A stretch of 64,000 bases of DNA from Ornithinimicrobium pekingense DSM 21552 (GCF_000421185.1 NZ_ATWJ01000002.1:1-64000); one strand, 5' to 3'; positions 36,611 to 46,623 are shown, counted from the first letter of the stretch. The notes: generated by a model from the sequence alone, not told the origin. Numbers and translations are program-made.

Positions 36611-37597
36611 TCAGACCGTCTGCGGCAGGGCCGCCAGGTAGCGCTCGGCGTCGAGGGAGGCCATGCAACCGGTGCCGGCGGCGGTGATGGCCTGCCGGTA
36701 GGTGTGGTCGACGAGGTCGCCGCAGGCGAAGACACCGGGCAGGTTCGTGGCGGTGCCGCCACCCTGGGTGAGGACGTAGCCCTCGGCGTCCAGGTCGACC
36801 TGGCCGACGATGAGCTCGTTGCGGGGGTCATGCCCGATGGCGATGAACAGACCGGTCGCCTCGACCTCACGGGTCTGCCCGGTCACGGTGTCCCGCAACG
36901 TGATCGAGCTCAGCTTGGGGTCTCCGTGCAGGGCCGCGACCTCGGCGTTCCAGATGAAGCTGATCTTGGGGTCGTTCATCGCGCGCTCGGCCATGATCTT
37001 GCTGGCCCGCAGCTCGTCGCGCCGGTGCACGACCGTGACGGTCCGGCCGAAGCGGCTCAGGAAGGTCGCCTCCTCCATCGCCGAGTCGCCACCGCCGATG
37101 ACGACGATGTCCTGCTCCCGGAAGAAGGCCCCGTCGCAGGTCGCACACCAGGACACCCCGTGGCCAGAGAGCCGGTGCTCGTCGGGCAGGCCGAGCTCGC
37201 GGTAGGCGGACCCCATCGCCAGGATGACCGAACGTGCCCGGTGCACGTCGCCGTTGCCGTCCGTGACCGTCTTCACGGGGCCGGTCAGGTCGACCTCCAC
37301 GACGTCGTCGCGGACCAGCTCGGCACCGAAGCGCTCGGCCTGCTCACGCATGTTCATCATGAGCTCGGGGCCCATGACGCCCTGGGGGAAGCCCGGGAAG
37401 TTCTCCACGTCCGTCGTGTTCATCAGGGCGCCCCCCGCGGTGACAGAGCCCTCGAACAGCAGGGGGGCGAGGTTGGCCCTGGCCGCGTAGACGGCCGCGG
37501 TGTAGCCCGCCGGGCCCGAGCCGATGATGATGACCTCGCGCACGCCGTCGCCGGCGGGCTGGGGCGTGGGGGTCAGAACGTCGCTCTGGCTGGTCAT
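36611..37597 (-). CDS. trxB: Thioredoxin reductase (NADPH)
   Basis: This 328-residue FAD/NADPH flavoenzyme re-reduces thioredoxin. The FAD-binding motif is [20 protein letters not shown], the redox centre is [11 protein letters not shown] (CATC), the NADPH motif is [19 protein letters not shown], and the C-terminal FAD motif is [27 protein letters not shown]. The start ATG 37597 has GGAAGGA upstream; the longer reading to 37672 has no support. Confidence 0.97.
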   Translation of the reverse strand: MTSQSDVLTPTPQPAGDGVREVIIIGSGPAGYTAAVYAARANLAPLLFEGSVTAGGALMNTTDVENFPGFPQGVMGPELMMNMREQAERFGAELVRDDVVEVDLTGPVKTVTDGNGDVHRARSVILAMGSAYRELGLPDEHRLSGHGVSWCATCDGAFFREQDIVVIGGGDSAMEEATFLSRFGRTVTVVHRRDELRASKIMAERAMNDPKISFIWNAEVAALHGDPKLSSITLRDTVTGQTREVEATGLFIAIGHDPRNELIVGQVDLDAEGYVLTQGGGTATNLPGVFACGDLVDHTYRQAITAAGTGCMASLDAERYLAALPQTV

Positions 37598-37742
37598 GGG
37601 GTCCTTCCTGGACGGTCGACGGGGCACGGGCGTGCGCCGGAGCGCATCGCGAGGACCGGCTGTTGCGTTCAACCGATCCTAGGGCGCGGGTGTTCCCGCC
37701 GCGGCGCCGGCCCGGCGCGGTGGGGCGGGCGGGACGGGTGGG

Positions 37743-38663
37743 TCAGGGTGCGGGCCAGGCCACCGCGTGGAGGGGCTCGACGTCGGCGCCGGTGGTGCAC
37801 GACCAGGGCAGGACCAGCGCCTGGCCCGGGTCGGCGTCGGGGCCGTCGGCGCCGAGGAGCACCACGACGCGGTCACCGTCCATCTCGGCCTGCGCGGCAT
37901 GCACCGTCGTCCACGGCCGGACGGTCTCGACCGCGCGCCAGCAGGACCGTGCCGCGGCCGGGGTGAGCCCGCCGGTGCCGCTGTCCGCTCCGGCCGTACC
38001 GGCCTGCGCCATGATGCGCTCGGGGTAGTCGTCGGCGTGGACCGCACCGAGCACGGGGAGCACGAGGACGTCGGTGGGCAACGCCTCGTCGAGGTCGCCG
38101 GCCTCCTCGGCACCCTGCTGCGCGTCGCCCGTGGCGGCGTCGTCCGACAGCGTGCCAGCCCCGCCCTCGGCCGGTCCGGCCCCGTCGGCGCCCTCCCCGC
38201 CGAGCGCACCCAGCTGCTGCCCGTCACCTGCGCTGTCGCCGCCTGCGCCGGCATCGCGCTCGGCGCTGTCGGCCGCTGAGCGTGCCGGCACCTGGGCGGC
38301 GCTGTCGAAGGCGGGTCCGCCGGAGGTCCCGACCCCGCCGAGCTCGCCGATGGCCACGGTGGCGACGAGCAGGCCGGCCGCCGCGGCGCCCAGGAGAGCC
38401 ACCGTGCGTCCGGGCCGCCGGTGGGACCGCTCGGCAGCGAGGTCGACGACCGAGTCGGAGCGGGACCCGAGCCCTCCCGCCGTCGCCTGCTCCCGGTGCG
38501 CGTGCTCGACCGCGAGCCGGGCCTCGATCCGCTCGACCAGGTCCTGCGGCATGGGGCCGGGGTCGGGCAGGGCGGAGAGCAGGGCACGGATGCCCGTGGG
38601 GTCGTGCTCGTGCGCCTCGGGGTCGCCGCCGGAGCGCCGGCCCTGGCTGTCGCTGGGCGTCAC
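37743..38663 (-). CDS. Probable membrane anti-sigma factor next to SigM (RsmA-like)
   Basis: This is a 306-residue protein. The cytoplasmic N-terminus (1-85) has ALLSALPDPGPMPQDLVERIEARLAVEHAHRE. One membrane segment follows (TVALLGAAAAGLLVATVAIGEL, about 87-108). A long disordered Ala-, Gly- and Asp-rich linker leads to an external C-terminal domain (200-306) with a lone Cys pair (ARSCWRAVETV and LPWSCTTGADVEPL). It matches in position the mycobacterial SigM anti-sigma gene between sigM and trxB. The N-terminus lacks the HxxxCxxC zinc motif, so this would be a non-ZAS anti-sigma factor. The role is inferred from context. Confidence 0.75.
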   Translation of the reverse strand: MTPSDSQGRRSGGDPEAHEHDPTGIRALLSALPDPGPMPQDLVERIEARLAVEHAHREQATAGGLGSRSDSVVDLAAERSHRRPGRTVALLGAAAAGLLVATVAIGELGGVGTSGGPAFDSAAQVPARSAADSAERDAGAGGDSAGDGQQLGALGGEGADGAGPAEGGAGTLSDDAATGDAQQGAEEAGDLDEALPTDVLVLPVLGAVHADDYPERIMAQAGTAGADSGTGGLTPAAARSCWRAVETVRPWTTVHAAQAEMDGDRVVVLLGADGPDADPGQALVLPWSCTTGADVEPLHAVAWPAP

Positions 38664-38841
38664 GCGCAGACCTCCTCACGGTCGGGACGGGCGGGAACGG
38701 TCCTGGGTGCCCGCCGGGCGCGGACCTGGTCCCGGTGAGCCTGGACATGCAGCCGCTCACCTGGGTACGACGAGCGGGACCGGTCAAGGGTTCCCGACGG
38801 GCCTCGGCGGAGCGCGACGCGCGCGCGTGACCTGCACCACG

Positions 38842-39417
38842 TCATACCCGTGGCCCCTCGGCCGCGCCGTCCAGGCGCAGGATGCGCGCCATGGCCTCCC
38901 GGCCACGGGAGCAGCGGGACTTGACCGTGCCCTCCGCGACCTCCAGCACGCGCGCCGCCTCGGCCACGCTCAGCCCGTGCATGTCGACCAGCGTGAGCGC
39001 GAGGCGCTGACCCTCCGGGAGCTGATCGAGCGCCGCGCGCACGTCGAGCCGTACGTCGACGGAGTGGTGCCGGTCCCGCGGCTCGACCGGGTCGTGGTCG
39101 GCGATGTCGGAGGTGGGCCGGACGCGGCGCAGGCGGTCCAGGCAGGCGTTGACGGTGATCCGGTGCAGCCAGGTGGTCACCTGCGCCTCGCCGCGGAAGG
39201 AGCCGGCGCGACGGAAGGCGTTGAGGAAGGCGTCCTGGACGGCGTCAGAGGCCATCTCCGGGTCCCGGGTGGTCCGCAGCGCCAGTGCCCACATCCGGTC
39301 GCGGTGCCGGCGGAAGATCTCCCCGAACGCCTCGGGGTCACCGTCCTGGTGCAGGCGCAGCAACGTGTGGTCGTCGAGCTCGGTCAGCTCCCGCGCGACG
39401 CCCACGGTCTCGGTCAC
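38842..39417 (-). CDS. sigM: ECF sigma factor SigM
   Basis: This 191-residue group 4 sigma factor starts at GTG 39417, which overlaps the murJ stop (GTGA). Region 2 is DPEAFGEIFRRHRDRMWALALRTTRDPEMASDAVQDAFLNAFRRAGSF, with VTTWLHRITVNACLDRLRR as region 2.4. Region 4 is DQLPEGQRLALTLVDMHGLSVAEAARVLEVAEGTVKSRCSRGREAM. It is downstream of and apparently co-transcribed with the murJ fusion, and upstream of its likely anti-sigma gene. The same cluster exists in mycobacteria. Confidence 0.93.
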   Translation of the reverse strand: MTETVGVARELTELDDHTLLRLHQDGDPEAFGEIFRRHRDRMWALALRTTRDPEMASDAVQDAFLNAFRRAGSFRGEAQVTTWLHRITVNACLDRLRRVRPTSDIADHDPVEPRDRHHSVDVRLDVRAALDQLPEGQRLALTLVDMHGLSVAEAARVLEVAEGTVKSRCSRGREAMARILRLDGAAEGPRV

Positions 39418-42400
39418 CGGACGGTGATCTCGCGCACGCTGACGACCTCTCCCTCCGGAGAGGACCAGGCGCGGTCGAACCACACGATGAGGTAGCGGCC
39501 CGTGGCCGGCTCGTCCGGGGCTGCGGTGAAGGTGCCGCTGGCCGCGTCGTCGGACCCGAGCTCGGTGGCGCCGTCGATCGTGGCGTCAGGGGACAGGTAG
39601 GCAGAGACCCCCATGTCGCCCTCGCCGAGCTGCACCTCGACCTGGCTGACCTGGGCGCCCTCGCCGAGGTCGAGGATGAGCCCGGTGCCGGTCTTCAGCC
39701 CGCCCCAGCCCGCGGAGTAGTAGGTGTGGGAGGACCAGGCGGTCTCCGCGTCGCCGTCCACGGCCAGCGGGGTCTGGTCGTTGTTCTCGTCGCCGTCCCC
39801 CTGCGGGTCGTAGGAGGTGATGCCGAGCACGGGGACCGTCCCGCCGTCGGCCGGCGGGGCCGCCGGTGCCGGCTCCTCGGTCTCGGGCGGGGCAGCGGTC
39901 TCCTGCTCCTCCTCGGCCGGGGACGCGGTCTGCGTGCCCACGGCGGCGTCCGAGGGGACGGCCGCCGGGTCGTCGTCACCGCCGCCGATGCCGCGCAGCG
40001 CGCTCCAGCCGAGCACGATGGCCAGCCCGAGCAGCCCGACGAGGACCAGCATGACCACGGCCGTCTGCGCGCCGGTGCCACGCTCCTCCCGCAGCGTGGC
40101 GGGCTCGCCCTCCTGGCGCCGCGGCGGCACCGGGCGAGCGCCACCGCGCGGCCGGGGGGTGATCGGGTCGCCCGTGCTGCGCACGCCGAGCATCTCGGCG
40201 GTCGAGGGACGCCCCCCTCCGGCCGGTGCGTGCGGCCCGGTGACGTCGCGACCCCTGCCGAAGAACCCGGTGTCGGTCGGGTCGCTGTCGTCGACCCGGG
40301 CGGCGGGGGCCTGCCCGGACGTCGCACCCCCACCCCGGGGGACCACCGCGGTGGCGTCGGGGTCGGCGGCGTGCTCGGTGTCGGCAGGGTGGGCCGCGGC
40401 CGCGGCGGCGCTCGCACCGGAGGCGGCGGACAGCACGCCGGCCGTGGGGTCGGCACCGCGGTCCTTCTGCGGCGCGCTGATCGAGGAGGGCCGGCGACCG
40501 TGCACCATCTCCGAGGACCACGGCGCCAGCTGCCGGGCGAGCTCACCCGGTGTCTGCGGCATCCGGCCGAGCTCGGCCTCGGAGCCGTGCACCGTGCGGC
40601 ACAGGGCGTCGAGGTCGCCCGGCACGCCTCCCACGAGCTCGGACGGGGCCAGGAGCGAGCCGTCGGCCGTGCGCCGGGCCGGCCGCAGCCCGGGCAGGTC
40701 CTCACCAGGCCACCGGCCGGTGAGCCCGGTGTAGAGCAGCGACACCAGGTCGGCGGTGTCGATGATCGAGGCCTCGGTCGGCGTGACGTCGTCGGTGCCC
40801 TCCAGCGCGGAGGCGACCCCCACGCCGGAGATCTTGACGGTCCCGTCGCTGGTGCGCAGCACCGAGTGCGGGTTGAGGTAGAGGTGGTGCAGCCCTCGAC
40901 GGCGTGCCGACTCCAGGCCGGCGGCGCTCTCCCCGACGATGCGGCGGGCCTCCTCGGCCGCGAGCGGCTCGTCGGCGACGAGGGAGGCCAGCGACTCGGC
41001 CTCGCTGAGGCCCTCCTCGATGATCCAGCACAGCCCGTGCTCGGTGCCCACGTCGAGCACCCGCACGAGCCGCGGGTCGTCGACGGAGGCCACGCGGCGG
41101 GCGCCGTCCAGGACAGCCTGGGCGACCGGTTCGAAGTCACCGGTGGCCGGGAGCACGGTGACCGCGACGAGGCGCCCCAGCGTGACGTCGCGCGCTGACC
41201 AGTACTCCAGCGTGCCGCCGTCGCGGCGGGCCAGGAGCTCGTCCAGCGCGTAGCGTTCACCCAGCAGGGTGCCCACCTCGAGCCGATCCATGTCGCCGTC
41301 CTTCCCTGTCGCCCCAGGTGGGGCGGTGTCCCACCCTAGTGTGCCTGCTGCCGCGCCCGACCCCGTCCGTGACGCGCTAGCCGGCTGCCGATCGGTCCGG
41401 TCGCCTCCCGACGCCCCGTCCGAGGGTAGGGGGCTGGAGGCCGCCGAGGGTCCTGGACCTCCCGGGGCCTGAGCGTCGACGATGCCGGGCACCTGCAGGG
41501 CCGCCCCCGGGTGGAGCGGGGGCACGGTGGTCCGTCCCTCGTCGTCCTCCCACGGGATGTCGTGCCACGGCGCCAGCGGCAGCATGCCGCTGTCGTCGGG
41601 ATGACCGGGCGTGGGGCCGGTGGGCTGGTCGGAGATGGCGCGGTAGGACCCGGTCGGCTCCGGCCCGGACCCGGGCTCCTCCTCGGCCCCCTCCGCACGT
41701 TCCCCGCCGGACCGGCGCGTACCCGGCAGCCGGGACAGCAGCCGCGGGGCGCCGGGCACCCGGCGCAGCAGCGGACCGGCAGCCTCGGCGAGCTCGGCGA
41801 CCCCGAGACGGTGGGCGACGACGGCATACAGGGCCAGGTAGAGCAGACCGCCCACCGCCAGGGCTGCGACGGTGCGCAGCCACTCACCACCGTCCACCGA
41901 CGGGGTCCGGACGATCCCGCCGGGCACGAGCGCACGCATCAGCAGCCAGGTGGGCAGGGCCGCGACGAGCGCGGCGGCCAGCGCCCGGGTGAAGGTGCCG
42001 GCGACGCCGCGCAGACCGAGCCGGCCTGCCGGCAGCCGGCGGTGCACGGCGCGCAGCCCCAGGACCGCGGCGGTCGTCTGACCCAGGGCCTGCCCCAGCG
42101 CGACGAGGACGGCGGCGGTGCCGGGGGGCAGGCCGCGGGTCAGGAGCAGGACGACGAGCAGGACACCGGTGATGGCCAGCTGGAAGAAGAACGGGGTGCG
42201 CGCGTCCTCGAAGGAGTAGAAGACCCGCGCGCAGAGCAGGTAGACCCCGTAGGACACCAGTCCCAGCGTCAGCGTCATCAGGATGGGCGCCATCGCGCGT
42301 GGGTCGACGTTCTCGGGGAAGATCACCCGGATGACGTAGGGCGCGAGCACGACGACCGCCACCGCGAGCGGGACCATCGCCGTGCCGAGCAGCCGCAGGC

Positions 42401-43427
42401 CCCGGGAGGTGTGGTCGGCCATCTCCTCGAGGTCGTCCCGGGCAGCAGCCTTCGACAGCACCGGGTAGATCGCCGTGAGCAGCGAGAGGGCGATGAGCGA
42501 GTGCGGCAGGATGTAGATGAGGAAGGCGTTGTCGTAGGCGGCCTTGCCGGGTGCGGTCGGGGCCGCGACCGTCACCCACGCGAACACGTTGTAGACGAAG
42601 AGCATGCCCAGCTGGCTGACCCCGACGTCGGCGAGCGACCAGCCCGCCATCCGCGAGGCGGAGCCCAGCCCGACGCCGCGGAAGCCCCAGCGGAAGCGCC
42701 ACCGGAACCCGGTGCTGCGCACCACCGGCAGCAGCACGACGGCCTGCAGCAGGATGCCCAGGGTCGCGCTGCCGGCCAGCAGCCAGATCATCCCGGGCGT
42801 CCAGGCCTCCAACGGGATCCCGCCGCGGTCCGGCGGCACGCTGGCGTCCGGGTAGCGGCGCATGAAGACGACGATCCCGGTGATCGCCACCACGTTGGCC
42901 AGGGCCGGGGACCACATGAAGGCGCCGAAGCGGTGGTGGGCCGAGAGCACCTGGCCGAGCAGCGCGTGCAGCCCGTAGAAGAGGATCTGCGGGACGCACA
43001 GGTAGGCGAAGAGGACCGCCAGGCTCAGCTCGGGCCCGCCCCACTCCCACTTGAGGTTGTAGAGCTTGGTGACCAGCGGGGTGGCCGCCACGAAGAGCAC
43101 GGTGCCGCCGACGAGCACGGTCACCGCCAGCGTGAGGAGACGGTCGGTGTAGTCCTGGCCCTGCTCGCCGCGGGACATCGCCCGCGTGATCTGCGGCAGC
43201 AGCACGACGTTGAGGACGCCGGCGGCCATGAGCACGTAGATGGTGTTGGGCAGGGAGTTGGCGGCTTGCCACACGTTGGCTGCCGGGGTGGTGAGCCCGA
43301 CGGCGGCTGCGAGGAGGGCCACCCGCACCAGCCCCAGCACGCGCGAGACCAGCGTGCCGCCCGCCATCACCAGGCTGGACCGCGCCAGGGAGGCCGACGA
43401 CGAGTGCGACGACGAGGACGAGGTCAC
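39414..43427 (-). CDS. murJ: MurJ lipid II flippase fused to a pseudokinase and an extracellular discoidin-like domain
   Basis: This is a 1337-residue protein starting at GTG 43427 after GGAGGAGA, overlapping the upstream gene by GTGA. Residues 15-550 form a 14-helix MurJ/MviN flippase (SLVMAGGTLVSRVLGLVRVALLAAAVG, then NSLPNTIYVLMAAGVLNVVLLPQI). Residues about 715-960 form a kinase fold starting VGTLLGERYALDELLARRDGG. It is degenerate: the VAIK Lys is Thr (VAVTVLP), HRD is replaced near LHHLYLNPHSVL, and DFG reads SGVG. A membrane segment follows (AVVMLVLVGLLGLAIVLGW), then a Pro-, Glu- and Ala-rich linker and an F5/8C-like domain (about 1197-1337). Mycobacterial MviN has the same architecture, and there the pseudokinase recruits an FHA protein when phosphorylated. 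Confidence 0.93.
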   Translation of the reverse strand: MTSSSSSHSSSASLARSSLVMAGGTLVSRVLGLVRVALLAAAVGLTTPAANVWQAANSLPNTIYVLMAAGVLNVVLLPQITRAMSRGEQGQDYTDRLLTLAVTVLVGGTVLFVAATPLVTKLYNLKWEWGGPELSLAVLFAYLCVPQILFYGLHALLGQVLSAHHRFGAFMWSPALANVVAITGIVVFMRRYPDASVPPDRGGIPLEAWTPGMIWLLAGSATLGILLQAVVLLPVVRSTGFRWRFRWGFRGVGLGSASRMAGWSLADVGVSQLGMLFVYNVFAWVTVAAPTAPGKAAYDNAFLIYILPHSLIALSLLTAIYPVLSKAAARDDLEEMADHTSRGLRLLGTAMVPLAVAVVVLAPYVIRVIFPENVDPRAMAPILMTLTLGLVSYGVYLLCARVFYSFEDARTPFFFQLAITGVLLVVLLLTRGLPPGTAAVLVALGQALGQTTAAVLGLRAVHRRLPAGRLGLRGVAGTFTRALAAALVAALPTWLLMRALVPGGIVRTPSVDGGEWLRTVAALAVGGLLYLALYAVVAHRLGVAELAEAAGPLLRRVPGAPRLLSRLPGTRRSGGERAEGAEEEPGSGPEPTGSYRAISDQPTGPTPGHPDDSGMLPLAPWHDIPWEDDEGRTTVPPLHPGAALQVPGIVDAQAPGGPGPSAASSPLPSDGASGGDRTDRQPASASRTGSGAAAGTLGWDTAPPGATGKDGDMDRLEVGTLLGERYALDELLARRDGGTLEYWSARDVTLGRLVAVTVLPATGDFEPVAQAVLDGARRVASVDDPRLVRVLDVGTEHGLCWIIEEGLSEAESLASLVADEPLAAEEARRIVGESAAGLESARRRGLHHLYLNPHSVLRTSDGTVKISGVGVASALEGTDDVTPTEASIIDTADLVSLLYTGLTGRWPGEDLPGLRPARRTADGSLLAPSELVGGVPGDLDALCRTVHGSEAELGRMPQTPGELARQLAPWSSEMVHGRRPSSISAPQKDRGADPTAGVLSAASGASAAAAAAHPADTEHAADPDATAVVPRGGGATSGQAPAARVDDSDPTDTGFFGRGRDVTGPHAPAGGGRPSTAEMLGVRSTGDPITPRPRGGARPVPPRRQEGEPATLREERGTGAQTAVVMLVLVGLLGLAIVLGWSALRGIGGGDDDPAAVPSDAAVGTQTASPAEEEQETAAPPETEEPAPAAPPADGGTVPVLGITSYDPQGDGDENNDQTPLAVDGDAETAWSSHTYYSAGWGGLKTGTGLILDLGEGAQVSQVEVQLGEGDMGVSAYLSPDATIDGATELGSDDAASGTFTAAPDEPATGRYLIVWFDRAWSSPEGEVVSVREITVR

Positions 43428-46054
43428 CGGTTCTCCTCCGCGGTGGGGGTGGACGACGCCGCGACGACCGCGGAGCGGGGCGCGGTGCGCCGGGCGCGGA
43501 CCAGGCCCAGCACGAGGACGAGACCGGCGATGCTGCCGAGCACCCAGTAGATCCACACCCCGGTCGGCTGCACCCGCACGCTGACCTGGGCGTCGTCGCC
43601 CAGCACCGTGCCGTTGGGCGTGGTCAGGCGTGCGTTGACGGTGGTGACGCCGCGGGTCACGGCGCGGGCGGTGAACGAGACGGTGGCCCGGCTGCGGGCG
43701 CCGATCGAGATCGGCTCGGGCTGCTGGACGATACGCAGCAGGCTGCGGTCGGGCAGCACCTCCACGCGCACGCCCTCGACGGCGACCGGCAGGTCGTTGA
43801 CCACCGTGACCTGCATGATGCCCTGGTCGGAGAGGAAGTTGACCGTGCTCGGGTTGACGTGGACCGCCTCCTGCACCCGTGCCACCGGTCGGCGGGCCGA
43901 CTGCCAGGCGTCGGCCCAGGGCTCCGCGTCACCGCGCCACCGGGTCGACCACAGGTGGCCCAGCACCGGCTCCCAGGTCCGCAGGACCGAGGTGTCCCCG
44001 AGGATCTCCGAGAGCCCCGCGAGCGAGGTCTGCAACCGGGCCAGGCTGCGCAGCTGCCGGGCCCCCAGCGGGCTCGGCCCCGGTTCCACCCGCTCGACCA
44101 GCGTGCGCCCGAGCACCTCGGGGGCGGGTGCCACCCCGCTCAGCGGTGCTGCAGACGTGCCCGCCGCGGCGGCGAGCAGGTCCGAGGCGCTGACGGCCCG
44201 CGCCCACGGCGCGGTCTCGAAGCCCTCGGTCAGGGCGTCGAGCACGCCACCGGGGACCTGCGCGCCCCTCGGCGGGGCGTAGAGCATCGACCGCCCGGCC
44301 AGCGGGTCCTGCTGGTATGCGGTGAGGCTGTCGGCGAGCAGGCGCTGCGTCACGGCCCCCTGCCCGAGCTCGGCCGTGTCGCTCGCGGCCCCCGCCAGGA
44401 GGGCGGCCGCACGCGTGTCGGCGCCGAGGGCGACGACGTCGGAGGCACCCTCGACCGGGCGGGCGGCGGCGCCCACGGAGGTGTTGGACCCCCCGCTGAG
44501 GGACTCGCGCGGGACCACCACCGCAGCGACCCCCTCGGGGGTCGCCGGCCGGGTCGCCCACAGGCGGTCCAGCGCGGTGACCTGCTGCGTCGTGGGGGCG
44601 GACAGGGCCGGCCAGGCCACGTCGCTGCGGCCGCGCTGCAGGAGGCGCCGCACCTGGGCGGGCGACTGCGGCAGCGGCAGGTGCATGGCGGTGCGGACGG
44701 TCGCGGGGTCGGCCTGCTGGGCCAGCAGGGCGGCGACGTCGGGGTCGGCGGTCGGGGTCCACCACAGCTGCTCGGCGGCGGAGCGCGCCAGCAGGCCGCG
44801 CAGGGCCACGAGCCCGTCCTCGACGTCGGCGGCGGTCACGGGGTCTGCCGGCCCGGCCGCGCCGCCCAGCTCCTGGCCCTTGTCCAGCCCCTCGTCCTCA
44901 CCGCCGTCGCCCGGGGCCGTGGCCGCGCTGCCGTCTGTCCCGTCGCCGGGGTCCTGCCCGGTGGGCGCCTCGGTGCTCGTCGAGCCGTCGGCGCCGGGTG
45001 CGGCGGTCTCCTCCTCGGGCGCGTCCGTCGTGACGGCGGCGTCGTCCGGCGGTGCGGTCGAGGTGGTCCCGTCGTCGTCCGGGGGCGGGCGGCCGTCGGG
45101 CCCCTGCGTGGGGTCGTCGGGGTCCGCGGGGTCGGGTCCGCCCGGCTCGGGCGCGGCCTCGACCAGCTCGTCGGCGGGGTCCACCGGCACCAGCAGGGCG
45201 GGGTCGACCATCCACGTCACCGACGGCAGGGTGAGGCTCTCCAGCCAGGTCCGCGCCGGCGAGCCGGGGCCGGTCGCCTCCGACCAGGCGGTGTGCCGGT
45301 CCTGGTCGTCCCGGCTCGTCAGCGCCGGGTCGGCGGGCAGGGTCAGCGGCACCACCCACGTGACGTCGAGCGGGTCGGCGACCGCGTGCGTGCGGGCGGC
45401 TGCCAGGACGGTGCGCAGCACGACGGGCTCGGCCGGGGGTGCCGTGGCGGTACCGCCCGAGCCCGCCTCGGCGGGCGGCTCGCCGGAAGCCTCGATCTGC
45501 AGCGCCAGGGCCGCCAGGTCGCCGGGCACGGCGTTGAGGCCCCACTCGGGCACCTCGACGGTGAACGGCACGGAGGCGCCGGGCACGACGACGGGACCGA
45601 CCGCGTCCTCGCCGAGCACCCAGCCGGTCTCGCGCTGGTCGCGTCCCTCGAGCCAGTGGGTCACGTCGGCCCGGCTGGTCAGCGGGGACCACGCGGCGCG
45701 GACCGTGACGGTGCTCAGCCTGCGCTGGCCGGGGCTGTCGTTGACGATGCGCCCGCGCAGCGTGACGGGCTCGCCGACGTGCGGGACGGTGGGCTCCACC
45801 TCGTCGAGGACCACCCGGACCGTGCCGTCCAGGCCCTGCTCCGTCGGCTCGTCCGGCTCGTCGTCCGTGCCGGACCCGGGGAGCGCGCTCGAGGGGGCGG
45901 CGGCCGGGGAGGCCCCGGGGACCGGGACGCCTCCCTGGGCCGGGACGACAGGCAGGGCCGCCAGGGCTGTCGACAGGGTCGCGACGACCCCGGCGGTCGC
46001 GGCCGCGGCACGGGGACGAACCGCCCACGCGGAGCGGCGGGCTGACCGGATCAC
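43424..46054 (-). CDS. DUF6049 family secreted or membrane-anchored protein
   Basis: This is an 876-residue protein with a signal-like N-terminus (AATAGVVATLSTALAALPVVPAQG, about 18-42). A large extracellular part includes a 120-residue disordered Pro-, Asp- and Gly-rich insert at about 285-395. A C-terminal Ig-like region (NPSTVNFLSDQGIMQVTVVNDLPVAVEGVRVEVLPD) precedes one membrane segment (GVWIYWVLGSIAGLVLVLGLV). It corresponds to mycobacterial Rv3909-type proteins, always beside the MurJ fusion. It overlaps murJ by GTGA, so the two are co-translated. The function is unknown, presumably linked to envelope assembly. Confidence 0.85.
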   Translation of the reverse strand: MIRSARRSAWAVRPRAAAATAGVVATLSTALAALPVVPAQGGVPVPGASPAAAPSSALPGSGTDDEPDEPTEQGLDGTVRVVLDEVEPTVPHVGEPVTLRGRIVNDSPGQRRLSTVTVRAAWSPLTSRADVTHWLEGRDQRETGWVLGEDAVGPVVVPGASVPFTVEVPEWGLNAVPGDLAALALQIEASGEPPAEAGSGGTATAPPAEPVVLRTVLAAARTHAVADPLDVTWVVPLTLPADPALTSRDDQDRHTAWSEATGPGSPARTWLESLTLPSVTWMVDPALLVPVDPADELVEAAPEPGGPDPADPDDPTQGPDGRPPPDDDGTTSTAPPDDAAVTTDAPEEETAAPGADGSTSTEAPTGQDPGDGTDGSAATAPGDGGEDEGLDKGQELGGAAGPADPVTAADVEDGLVALRGLLARSAAEQLWWTPTADPDVAALLAQQADPATVRTAMHLPLPQSPAQVRRLLQRGRSDVAWPALSAPTTQQVTALDRLWATRPATPEGVAAVVVPRESLSGGSNTSVGAAARPVEGASDVVALGADTRAAALLAGAASDTAELGQGAVTQRLLADSLTAYQQDPLAGRSMLYAPPRGAQVPGGVLDALTEGFETAPWARAVSASDLLAAAAGTSAAPLSGVAPAPEVLGRTLVERVEPGPSPLGARQLRSLARLQTSLAGLSEILGDTSVLRTWEPVLGHLWSTRWRGDAEPWADAWQSARRPVARVQEAVHVNPSTVNFLSDQGIMQVTVVNDLPVAVEGVRVEVLPDRSLLRIVQQPEPISIGARSRATVSFTARAVTRGVTTVNARLTTPNGTVLGDDAQVSVRVQPTGVWIYWVLGSIAGLVLVLGLVRARRTAPRSAVVAASSTPTAEENR

Positions 46055-46061
46055 GACGTCG

Positions 46062-46544
46062 TCAGGCGCTCCGGGTCAGGCGCGTCCACGCCTCACGCGC
46101 GATGCGACGCTCGTTGGGGAAGGTGAGCTTGCGGTGGACCTCGTCCAGCGGCACCCAGATGGCGTCGATCGCCTCCTGGTCCGGGTCCTTCTCCACGGTC
46201 AGGTAGCCACCCGTCGCCTCGAGCAGGTAGTGGTGCACCATCTTGTGGATCCGGTGCGAGGGCGTGGTGAACCAGTACTCGATCGTGCCCAGGGTGATCA
46301 GTACCCTGCCCTCGATGCCGGTCTCCTCCGCCACCTCGCGCTCCGCGGTCTGCACGAGCGTCTCGCCCGGCTCGACGTGGCCCTTGGGCAGGCACCACTC
46401 GACCTTCCCCGAGCGGTTGCGCCTGGCGATGATCGCGATCCGCGCACGGCCGTCGTGGACGTCGATCACCACACCCCCCGCGGAGGTCTCGCTCACCGAC
46501 GGCAGCCGTCGCGCGGACGGCTGGGGTCGGGAGGCGGTGGTCAT
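46062..46544 (-). CDS. NUDIX hydrolase (MutT4-like)
   Basis: This 160-residue pyrophosphohydrolase has a complete Nudix box, GHVEPGETLVQTAEREVAEETGI (G, E, REVAEE and G all present). The start is taken as ATG 46544, because TACAGT lies exactly 6 bases upstream and no Shine-Dalgarno exists; an in-frame GTG lies at 46550. It is first in the leftward NUDIX-DUF6049-murJ-sigM unit and divergent from the CCA-adding enzyme, as in mycobacteria. The substrate is not predictable; the family cleaves nucleoside diphosphates linked to another moiety. Confidence 0.9.
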   Translation of the reverse strand: MTTASRPQPSARRLPSVSETSAGGVVIDVHDGRARIAIIARRNRSGKVEWCLPKGHVEPGETLVQTAEREVAEETGIEGRVLITLGTIEYWFTTPSHRIHKMVHHYLLEATGGYLTVEKDPDQEAIDAIWVPLDEVHRKLTFPNERRIAREAWTRLTRSA

Positions 46545-46550
46545 CCTCAC

Positions 46551-46556
46551 ACTGTA
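46551..46556 (-). promoter_or_regulatory. -10 element of a leaderless promoter for the NUDIX-murJ-sigM unit
   Basis: TACAGT ends 6 bases before the ATG at 46544 on the minus strand. The same hexamer and spacing occur upstream of the gene starting at 59631. Confidence 0.6.
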
Positions 46557-46623
46557 ACCAGTGTGGCGAGGAGTGCCCAGGGATGAGCGACCCCCCAGGC
46601 GAGTCCCCTACCCTTGATGAGAT

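Noticed and set aside
40000..41300. Separate Ser/Thr kinase gene downstream of murJ
   Set aside because: The kinase-like region is in the same uninterrupted frame as MurJ and lacks the catalytic residues, so it is a domain of the fusion, not an independent kinase.
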